From positions 1-7,269 of the forward strand of contig JAWOEJ010000274.1 in assembly GCA_046482845.1 (NCBI GenBank): 7,269 bases of DNA. Reading direction: 5' to 3'. Shown here piece by piece: positions 1 through 5,818 of this stretch. This stretch comes from DATFJZ01 sp046482845. GTDB lineage: Bacteria; Desulfobacterota; Desulfobacteria; Desulfobacterales; Desulfobacteraceae. The translations under genes were made by a program, and so were the position numbers. The notes under the pieces are model-generated. The model was given only the letters and a program-made list of their open reading frames with translations, made no database searches and was not told the DNA's origin. Position 1 is the stretch's first letter. The number at the start of each line of letters is the position of its first letter.

Positions 1-1642
1 ATTCCGGCGCCACCCCTTTTTCAGAAATCAGACAGGCGATCTTTGCTGTAATGGTTCTTGTCTTTCCCGTTCCCGGACCTGCCTCAATAATAAGGGGAAC
101 GCCTTCCACAGACAGGGCCCGGCGCTGTTCATCATTTAACGTCAGACCGGAGTCATCCCGGGAAGGATCATCTTCATTCCCGGCCCGGCCCGGCTGGTTT
201 TTTTTATTGTGTTTTTTTTCAGGCCGTGTGCTGGGGCTGAAAATTTCCGGCCCGGGTTCAACACCGCTTTCCATGCCTGGGGATGTCCTTTGGGCAGTGG
301 ACTTTTTTCTGCCTGACCCCGGCTGTTTTTTTCTCACTGGTTTTTTTCCAAAAGCAGAAAACAAATCTGCCTCTCCGGCAAGGCTTTCCCTCTCTCCCTG
401 CTTAAAAAGGCTGACCTTTCCGTATTCTCCGTCAAAGCCCGGTGAGATTGAGACCTTTTTACGGCGCATCCTCTCCACGGCCCGGTCCAGCAGGGGGATC
501 TTCGCCTTTGATATATCCCCTGCACTGTGTTCAAGAAGGATATCAAGCTCCGGTCCCAGGGCGGCAAGGGCTTTATTGTAACAGGCCGTGACTTTTTTGG
601 TTTTGGGTCCCACCTGGCAAAGCTCTGACAAAATGTCGCACAAAGGAACAATGCTTTTAAACCCGTGCCTTTTTTCAGGGACATAGCCTTCCGGCCGGGT
701 GGCCAGCTGCTCTACCCGGTTCAGTACGCCAAGGGTCAATGGCCGGCCGCACTGGGGGCAGATCCCATTGTTTTGTCGTGTTTCCCGGGGATTAAAGCAG
801 ACCCCGCATTTTCTGTGCCCGTCAAAATGATACTTGCCCTCCTGGGGATACATATCAATTGTACCCTGGAATTTTTCCATATCTCCAGTTTCAAGGGCAT
901 CCTTTAAGGAAAAAAAAGACAGATCTGTATTAAAAACCGAGGCATTCCTGCCAATGTACATGGGAGAATGGGCATCAGAGCTTGAAACCAGTCTGACACG
1001 GTCCAGATCCGCCACCCGCCAGTTCATGGGCGGATCCGAGGACAAGCCTGTTTCTGCGGCAAAAATATGGGAGGACAGGGGGCCGAAGCATTCTTCAATG
1101 GAATCAAATCCGGATTTTGACCCGAACATGGAAAACCAGGGTGTCCAGATATGGGCTGGAATGAGAAACCCTTTGTCTGAGGTGTCAAGAACAATCTCAA
1201 GGAGCCGCTCACAGTCCAGACCGAGAATGGGGCGGCCGTCAGACTTGAGATTTCCGATTTTGTCAAGTTTTGCATTAAAATTTTTTACAATGGAAATATC
1301 GGGGAAATAGACAAGGTTATGGTTTTTTCGAACCCTGTCATCCTTTTTATATATACTGCTGATTTCGCATTGAAGTATAAATCTTACCCTGCGCCTGCAT
1401 CGTCCGGGTATTTTCTCATCAATGGGCTCTGCTGTTTCCCTTTTAAGTTTAAACAGACCGGGTTCAGCCGGGACAAGTTTTTCCTCAATTTCAGCAAGCC
1501 AGCCCGGATGGGTAAAATCTCCTGTCCCCACAAGGGTGATCCCCTTTAACTGGGCTGCCTGGTACATATGTTCCAGATCCAGGTTCTTAGCAGTTGCCCT
1601 TGCAAAATGGGAATGAACATGGAGATCCGCAAAAAATTTCAT
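1..1642 (-). CDS. EndoQ-like PHP endonuclease fused to UvrD/Rep helicase (partial, C-terminus outside window)
   Basis: Reading the minus strand from the ATG at 1642 gives 547 codons with no stop down to the left edge. Residues 1-~230 are a PHP metallophosphoesterase domain. Its metal ligands appear complete: H8 and H10 (DLHVHS), D42/H45 (GTGDFTHP), E93, H108, H164 (PAHIWTPWFSMFGSKSGF) and D223/H225 (SSSDAHSP). A four-cysteine zinc site follows (C279, C282, C295, C298), then a helical region ending near residue 413 in a PGFDGEYG-type tail, as in the EndoQ family (COG1379/TIGR00375). EndoQ is known to nick DNA 5' of uracil, hypoxanthine, xanthine and abasic sites. Residues ~414-500 are a Lys/Pro/Ser-rich linker. 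A UvrD-type Q motif (LNDEQRRAL, Q506) and Walker A (EAGPGTGKT, K527) then begin a helicase domain. An AAGGA box (1649-1653) lies 6 nt before the ATG. I infer one protein that nicks at deaminated bases and unwinds from the nick. The EndoQ assignment is firm; the rest of the helicase is unseen. Confidence 0.88.
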   Translation of the reverse strand, partial: MKFFADLHVHSHFARATAKNLDLEHMYQAAQLKGITLVGTGDFTHPGWLAEIEEKLVPAEPGLFKLKRETAEPIDEKIPGRCRRRVRFILQCEISSIYKKDDRVRKNHNLVYFPDISIVKNFNAKLDKIGNLKSDGRPILGLDCERLLEIVLDTSDKGFLIPAHIWTPWFSMFGSKSGFDSIEECFGPLSSHIFAAETGLSSDPPMNWRVADLDRVRLVSSSDAHSPMYIGRNASVFNTDLSFFSLKDALETGDMEKFQGTIDMYPQEGKYHFDGHRKCGVCFNPRETRQNNGICPQCGRPLTLGVLNRVEQLATRPEGYVPEKRHGFKSIVPLCDILSELCQVGPKTKKVTACYNKALAALGPELDILLEHSAGDISKAKIPLLDRAVERMRRKKVSISPGFDGEYGKVSLFKQGERESLAGEADLFSAFGKKPVRKKQPGSGRKKSTAQRTSPGMESGVEPGPEIFSPSTRPEKKHNKKNQPGRAGNEDDPSRDDSGLTLNDEQRRALSVEGVPLIIEAGPGTGKTRTITAKIACLISEKGVAPE

Positions 1643-1722
1643 GATTTTTCCTTAAACTCGATTGTCAAGTTTTTATAGAAGGGCCGGTTAAGAGCCCCTG
1701 ACAGGCAACCTCTGGGGGCGGC

Positions 1723-1742
1723 ACTCTCCGGTACTCTCCTGT
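1723..1742. repeat. Tandem 10 bp direct repeat (ACTCTCCGGT / ACTCTCCTGT)
   Basis: Two adjacent 10-mers match at 9 of 10 positions within the divergent promoter region. A 10 bp period places both copies on the same face of the helix, which would suit a dimeric regulator, but no regulator is known for it and chance is possible. Confidence 0.4.
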
Positions 1743-1878
1743 TGGCTGCGCGTCTTCAACCCATTCTTTATTGTGACCGCCAGACCATGTGGGTTACAAA
1801 AAAATACTTATTGCTTTTGTACATTATTTTACATATTTTTAAAAGACAGTTTTTTGGAATTCAGATTTCCCGTCAGAC

Positions 1879-1886
1879 AAAGGAGG
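1879..1886 (+). promoter_or_regulatory. Shine-Dalgarno AAAGGAGG that fixes a TTG start at 1893
   Basis: A near-perfect anti-16S complement lies 6 nt before TTG at 1893. The only upstream in-frame ATG (1773) has no such site and adds 40 residues without resemblance to the family, so the TTG is preferred. Confidence 0.75.
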
Positions 1887-1892
1887 CACCGC

Positions 1893-2897
1893 TTGAAATT
1901 CAAAGCTGAAGATAAAAAAACAATAAACACCTGGGCAGAAAAACAGACAGACCCGATACAAATAAGATTTACAGCAGCCGGCCATGACCTTGACAATTTT
2001 ATTGAAGACTTCTGTGATACTTTGGCAGAGCTGGCTTTCTGCATCAAGGTGGAAAAGAAAAAAAACACGGATCTCAAGCTTCCGGAAATAGGCATCACTG
2101 ACAACCTGAGCTATTCGGCTGTTCCCATGGAGATGGAACTGACGCCTTTTCTGGCAGCCCTTGAAGCAGGTCATAAAACAGGTTCTCCAGAAGATCCGGG
2201 CCGAGTTCTGAACCCCCTGCCTGAAACCACAAAAAAAATCCTTGAAAAAACAGATATCCCGGTTCACCTGACATTATTTATTGCAAACGCCTGTCCCCAC
2301 TGTCCAAAAGTGGCAGCCGATGTTCTGCCCATGGCCTTTGCCAGCAGTCAGATCAAGGTGAGAATTATTGACGGCACCCTTTTTACACAAGAAGCCGCCA
2401 GAGCCAGTGTCATGTCTGCGCCCTGCCTGATCCTTGATGACGATTTCCGATGGACAGGCCAGGCAGCGGTCAGCGAGGTGGCAGATATGATTGTCAACCG
2501 CAGACCGGCCAGCCTGAGCGCCGCCACCTTTAGAAGCATTCTGGAAGAGGGCAGAGCATCCTGGATAGCAAACCAGATGATCGAGGAAGACGCTGTTTTC
2601 CCAGGGTTTATTGATCTTTTAACCCATGAGATCTGGTCTGTCCGTCTGGGTGCCATGGTGGTTCTGGAAGAACTGGCAGAAAACAACAGAAACATCGCTT
2701 TAAAAGCAGTGCCCCTGTTATGGGAAAAATTTGATACAGCAGATACAACAGTCAAAGGAGACATATTGTACGCCCTGGGTGAAGCAGGTGACACCCAGGT
2801 TCACCACCAGATCCGGCAGAAACTTGCCACCCTGGAAAACGAAGATCTGAAAAGCGCTGCTGAAGATGCCCTTGAGAGCATAGAATCAAGATCTTAA
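1893..2897 (+). CDS. AhpF-N-terminal-domain-like dithiol protein (CPHC) with C-terminal HEAT repeats
   Basis: This is a 334-residue protein if it starts at the TTG preceded by AAAGGAGG. Residues ~5-95 form a first thioredoxin-like unit without a CxxC. Residues ~105-205 form a second with the redox pair CPHC (C134, C137), a cis-proline position at P177 (SAPCLIL) and the stretch IIDGTLFTQE. This order and spacing, degenerate fold first and active fold second, closely resembles the N-terminal domain of AhpF, the flavoprotein disulfide reductase of alkyl hydroperoxide reductase. Residues ~235-330 are amphipathic helix pairs of HEAT type, with no FAD/NADH part. No signal peptide is seen, so it should be cytosolic. 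It probably acts as a dithiol-disulfide carrier on a partner held by the HEAT helices; both electron donor and target are unknown. It is read divergently from the EndoQ-helicase gene. The fold call is firm, the function inferred. Confidence 0.8.
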   Translation: MKFKAEDKKTINTWAEKQTDPIQIRFTAAGHDLDNFIEDFCDTLAELAFCIKVEKKKNTDLKLPEIGITDNLSYSAVPMEMELTPFLAALEAGHKTGSPEDPGRVLNPLPETTKKILEKTDIPVHLTLFIANACPHCPKVAADVLPMAFASSQIKVRIIDGTLFTQEAARASVMSAPCLILDDDFRWTGQAAVSEVADMIVNRRPASLSAATFRSILEEGRASWIANQMIEEDAVFPGFIDLLTHEIWSVRLGAMVVLEELAENNRNIALKAVPLLWEKFDTADTTVKGDILYALGEAGDTQVHHQIRQKLATLENEDLKSAAEDALESIESRS

Positions 2898-3356
2898 GGT
2901 GGCAGTGAGGCGTTTCGGTTCCGTAAAAAGTGAAAGCGCAGACCTTATGTCCCTGCACATGATATCAGCGGCCATGACTGATTTAACGGCGGCGCCTTCT
3001 TCCTGAAGCAGGACAATACCGATTTTTGCCGCATCCAGCATGGCCCTGTCGTTTCTTCCGTTGCCAATGGCAACACAATTGTCACAGCCAAGCTGCTCCA
3101 CATACATCAGCTTGGCCTTATCCTGGCTGCTTTCCGGCAGAATGGAAAGTGTAACCGGAAAATCTTTTAACTGCTCTTCTGCAATGCCAAAGGTATCCGC
3201 TGTAATGACGTGAAGATCTACTTTTTTTGACAGGATATCCGTAATTTCCCTTAAATTGTCCAGAACAATGCCGTCACAGGCCATGGTTCCATTATAGTCC
3301 ATTACAATGTGGGCTATTTTCACTTCCCCGAATCCGGGTATCACAATTTCTATCAT
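2886..3356 (-). CDS. Soluble P-type-ATPase-like HAD family hydrolase (COG4087 type)
   Basis: A 156-residue protein starting at the ATG at 3356, with CAGGGA (3365-3370) 8 nt upstream. An earlier in-frame ATG at 3434 has no ribosome-binding site and would add a Lys/Phe-rich tail with no family match. HAD motifs appear in order: motif I DYNGT (D20-T24), motif II in VITAD (T52), a motif III lysine (K80 or K82) and motif IV GNGRND (98-103). The protein lacks a cap domain and membrane helices, matching the small stand-alone relatives of the P-type ATPase phosphorylation domain. The second motif I acidic residue is Asn, as I recall for this subfamily, which points to phosphatase or non-mutase chemistry, or a regulatory role. 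The natural substrate is not known. Its 3' end overlaps the convergent thioredoxin/HEAT gene by 12 bp. No terminator is visible between them. Confidence 0.82.
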   Translation of the reverse strand: MIEIVIPGFGEVKIAHIVMDYNGTMACDGIVLDNLREITDILSKKVDLHVITADTFGIAEEQLKDFPVTLSILPESSQDKAKLMYVEQLGCDNCVAIGNGRNDRAMLDAAKIGIVLLQEEGAAVKSVMAADIMCRDIRSALSLFTEPKRLTATLRS

Positions 3357-3466
3357 TTCCCTTTTCCCTGTATTAAGGTAGAATGCCAATATGGTATTGA
3401 CTTTTTTAATTTTTTTTTCAAATATAAAAGACATAAATTATACACAGACAACCAGGAGGATTTCAA
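3357..3466. promoter_or_regulatory. AT-rich divergent promoter region
   Basis: This 110 bp gap separates the minus-strand HAD gene from the plus-strand cupin remnant. It is very AT-rich, with a T9 run (3410-3418). On the plus strand TTGACT (3397-3402) and TATAAA (3423-3428) look like -35/-10 boxes, but the 20 nt spacing is longer than usual. This makes it a plausible but unproven promoter for the rightward genes. Confidence 0.35.
3454..3460 (+). promoter_or_regulatory. Strong Shine-Dalgarno AGGAGGA before the cupin remnant
   Basis: It lies 6 nt before GTG at 3467. A near-consensus site in front of only 46 codons shows that a normal gene once started here, and that ribosomes may still load and reach the overlapping downstream start. 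Confidence 0.7.
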
Positions 3467-3607
3467 GTGAAAATTATCAACTGTACCGATATTGGACCTG
3501 CAGCCTTTGACAATGATGTGGCTGAAAACATAAAGGGACGGGTATTGATTGGCAAAGATGACAGTGCTGACAACTTCTTTGTTCCTTCCACTGCACCGGA
3601 GTTATAA
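3467..3607 (+). pseudogene. Cupin-domain protein remnant with large in-frame internal deletion
   Basis: The frame starts at GTG and encodes 46 residues. Residues 1-38 (beginning MKIINCTDIG, continuing through FDNDVAE and GRVLIGK to DNFF) resemble the N-terminus of a family of small stand-alone cupins of about 110-120 residues. Residues 39-46 (VPSTAPEL) resemble that family's C-terminal tail, which usually ends in APEL or similar. The ~70 residues in between, carrying the beta-barrel and its HxH metal ligands, are absent while the frame is kept. I infer an internal deletion of roughly 210 bp; such a peptide cannot fold as a cupin. Its TAA overlaps the next ATG (TAATG). The comparison is from memory of the family. 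The alternative is a genuine small leader peptide that couples translation to the downstream gene. Confidence 0.6.
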
Positions 3608-3609
3608 TG
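3598..3609 (+). promoter_or_regulatory. Start-stop overlap (TAATG) with internal GGAG
   Basis: The remnant cupin stop TAA (3605-3607) shares its last A with ATG 3607-3609. GGAG at 3598-3601, inside the last codons of the remnant, is 5 nt from the ATG. This is the usual arrangement for translational coupling, so the GalT-like start probably depends on ribosomes arriving from the GTG at 3467. Confidence 0.55.
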
Positions 3610-5242
3610 TTTTTAAGAACATGTGTGTCTCCCAAAGGAAAATTTATCGTCGGTGAACATAACCCCGGGTTTACCGTAAAAAATTTCAGGACTGAAGAAG
3701 CTGAGTCAACCATCGGCAGACTTGCCGACGGCACCCCTGTTAACAGCAATATCAATTTTCCTGAAACCGATATTACAGTTCCTCAGGCAGATACGGTTTA
3801 TGAGATTGCCAACCCCCTGCCCTTCCGGGGGACCACATATATCAATTCCCGGTGGGCGGATAAAAATGCCCGACACCCTGAAAATATCCATTTACCGCAA
3901 AAACCGTCTTTTTCTTTTACCCGTACCATTGAAAAATGGCTCAAAAAAAAAGGGCCTGAGTCAGGAAAACCAAAAAGATCTCCTTGATTTTCTGCCGCCG
4001 CCCCTTCTTTCTGCCCTGGCCGACAGCTCTGATGACCCGGAAGAGCTTGTCAGAATTGCAGAAAAAACCTGCACCTTTGTCTTTGATCAGGAAAACAAAC
4101 GCCCGGCAGGACTTGTTTTTAAAACAGACAGCAGCGGCATTCCCGTCCCTGATATTAAAAACCATGCCCTGTTTGACACCGTGGCCAACAACATCCATCT
4201 GCCCGATGATTACAAGGCAGCCATGGTTTTAACCCCCGGTATACAGGGCACAAGCCCGATTACCGGGGACTGGGAAAAAAAAGATGAAAAAGGGAAAAAG
4301 CCCAAAAGCCATGTGTTTGAATACCTCAGGCAGAACAGCTATATTCCCTGGGGACATTTTGCAGCCAACACTGCTGATGACACGGTAAGATACAGAGTTA
4401 AAGACCTTGTTTTTGACGACATAAAAGGGATGCGCCGCCTTTTCTACCAGAGAATTTATACATCCGTGGCTGTGCAGCTGGGAATAGAACTTCCCGCCTC
4501 AAGGGAAAAACTGTCCCGGGATCAGCTGGAAGAGATACGGAAAAAAAGCCTTGAAAAAATCAGAGATTCAGAAAAACTCAAATTTAACGGATCGCTGTGG
4601 GGCTGGAATTTCGGCTTTGGGTTTGCCCATTGCGGGTACCGTCTCCACGCCTCCCACCAGCAGATCCACCAGCAGTATGCCATGATACCTGAAACAGTTT
4701 CTGACACCGGCCAGGGGTCCATGCCCTCCTTTGCCTGCGGCGACATGGTGGCGGAATTTATTGAGGCTTACAGACAAATCTGGGGGAAAAATTTCTTTGA
4801 AACCTATATGTCAGCTATCCGGTCCAACGAGCGCGTGGACAGGGACCCAAAAAAATCATCACGCCTTGTGGTTTTTGAGGATGAAAACATCATGGTGTTT
4901 GTGCCCAAAGCCCAGACTTCCCAGTGGGAGTTGCAGCTCATGCCCCTGAAACCCTGCGGAAATATTCTTGAAGCCGATGAAGGCATGCGGTGCTCCCTTG
5001 ACCGGGGCATTTTAACCGCCCTTAAAATCCTTGAAGCCATGGGTGCAAAAATGATTACTTCCATTGAATATTCAAAACGCTTTGATTCAAAGGATTCTGA
5101 TCAAAGAGTGGTATATGCTTTTCTTCCTAAAATTCCATTCTCACCAGGGGCCTTCAGCGAAGCCCAGCTGAGATGGATCAACGGCCATTATCCTGAAGAT
5201 TTTGCACTGGCCTGCCGTTCAAGACTTAAAGCGTTTGAATAA
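3607..5242 (+). CDS. GalT/HIT-superfamily-like protein, interrupted by a frameshift at a nine-A run
   Basis: One protein of about 544 residues appears split over two frames. From ATG 3607 (GGAG at 3598-3601, 5 nt away) the first frame reads plausible protein to Lys115, then after the A run would end at TGA 3987. Removing one A from 3943-3951 joins it to the second frame, open to 5242. The second frame upstream of the run (from ATG 3722) is Pro/Ile/Leu-rich and does not look like protein, so a start at 3722 would be false. The C-terminal half resembles galactose-1-phosphate uridylyltransferase and related HIT nucleotidyl transferases. It has a histidine motif LHASHQQIHQQ (H347, H350, H354 in joined numbering) where GalT has HPHxQ, and later a WELQLMP segment (W440) like the GalT second half. 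Substrate and true activity are unknown. It may be a disrupted gene, a sequencing error, or a gene rescued by slippage. Confidence 0.65.
3943..3951 (+). other. A9 homopolymer at the frame junction of the GalT-like gene
   Basis: Nine A followed by GGG, read as three Lys codons in the first frame. The coding sense moves from frame 1 to frame 2 here, equal to one A too many. Runs of this length are known sites of RNA-polymerase slippage, of replication slippage and of sequencing error; the sequence alone cannot decide between them. Confidence 0.75.
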
Positions 5243-5378
5243 CCACCATGATGCACAGCATAACAACAAACCATGACACTTGAATTTTGCCGCGTCTTGT
5301 ATCTTGTTTCAAGTTTCTTATAAAAAAAACCAGAATGCAGACAGACAATGCGTTTATCCGCTACCAGGGAGCATCCTT
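5243..5378 (+). promoter_or_regulatory. Intergenic leader of the hypothetical-mtaD pair, possible promoter
   Basis: A TATAAA (5319-5324) resembles a -10 box, with TTGTAT (5298-5303) 15 nt upstream as a poor -35. A perfect 7 bp inverted repeat (ACTTGAA 5278-5284, TTCAAGT 5308-5314) brackets the putative -35 area and could be an operator. It has no following T run, so it is not a standard terminator. All of this is tentative. Confidence 0.25.
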
Positions 5379-5813
5379 ATGAATAAAAAAAATATCCTGT
5401 ATGACGGCCTTTATGAATGGACCGGAACAACCCGGGAAGGGGAAAAGCCCATATGCTGGTGGCCGGGATCATACCGCATCCGCATTATAGATCTTGCATC
5501 TGATGAACCGGATATCTTCCATCTCAGACCCACGGCTGTGATCTGCCAGAACAACAGTTCCGGTACATCCATACGCAATTATGTTCAGAATTTTGCCAGG
5601 GCTGTATCTGAAAAATATAACCTTGAAATGGAAAAAACCATCTGGGTGGAAATTGCCCCCACCCATCCCTGTGAAATTCAGGCAGCCACGTTTAAACTGG
5701 TGTCCGACCTGGAGAACAACAGACTGTTTTCTGTAAGATGGAGAGATTTAAGACCCAACGAATTCAGCACCCTAGAACCTTATTTAGATGATTTTATCAA
5801 AAAGGATAATTAA
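5379..5813 (+). CDS. Conserved-looking hypothetical protein, 144 residues, upstream of mtaD
   Basis: I do not recognise this family. The start is set by AGGGAG (5366-5371), 7 nt before ATG 5379; an in-frame ATG 33 codons earlier lacks such a site. The protein is soluble, with no signal peptide or membrane helix. It is rich in aromatic residues at the start (LYEWTG, ICWWPGSYRIRIIDL) and has three isolated cysteines (C26, C56, C98), no CxxC. The pattern of short beta-like stretches (SYRIRIIDL, TAVICQ, TIWVEIA, LFSVRWRDL) around one helix (IRNYVQNFARAVSEKY) suggests a small alpha/beta domain. The stop is only 5 nt before mtaD, so the two are probably co-transcribed and translationally coupled. 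A link to S-adenosylmethionine by-product metabolism is a guess from position only. Confidence 0.8.
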   Translation: MNKKNILYDGLYEWTGTTREGEKPICWWPGSYRIRIIDLASDEPDIFHLRPTAVICQNNSSGTSIRNYVQNFARAVSEKYNLEMEKTIWVEIAPTHPCEIQAATFKLVSDLENNRLFSVRWRDLRPNEFSTLEPYLDDFIKKDN

Positions 5814-5818
5814 AGTCC

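Larger units (their letters stand above)
1643..1892. promoter_or_regulatory. Divergent intergenic region with putative promoters
   Basis: This gap lies between two genes read away from each other, so it should carry both promoters. For the plus-strand gene the best match I find is TTGCTT (1811-1816), a 17 nt spacer and TATTTT (1834-1839), in an AT-rich stretch. The match is modest (3/6 and 4/6). For the minus-strand gene no convincing -35/-10 pair was found; a TTGACA on the minus strand (1668-1663) is too close to the start codon. A tandem 10 bp repeat sits at 1723-1742. An open reading frame runs through 1773-1892 in frame with the plus gene, but it lacks a ribosome-binding site and reads as non-coding leader. 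Confidence 0.35.

Noticed and set aside
51..1616. Several plus-strand reading frames (for example 51-581, 834-1310, 1319-1549)
   Set aside because: They lie antisense to the continuous EndoQ-helicase frame, have no ribosome sites and read as low-complexity Phe/Ser/Pro-rich sequence. The minus frame contains clear catalytic motifs.
1663..1668. Consensus TTGACA on the minus strand before the EndoQ-helicase gene
   Set aside because: A -10 box at normal spacing would fall on the start codon, so it cannot be the -35 of a leadered transcript.
1773..1892. Upstream ATG extension of the dithiol/HEAT gene
   Set aside because: There is no Shine-Dalgarno before 1773 and the 40 extra residues do not resemble the AhpF-like family. 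AAAGGAGG directly before TTG 1893 is far better.
3722..3942. Start of the GalT-like protein at ATG 3722
   Set aside because: The 70-odd residues before the A9 run in this frame look like an out-of-frame shadow, while the other frame reads as normal protein with a ribosome site and coupled start.
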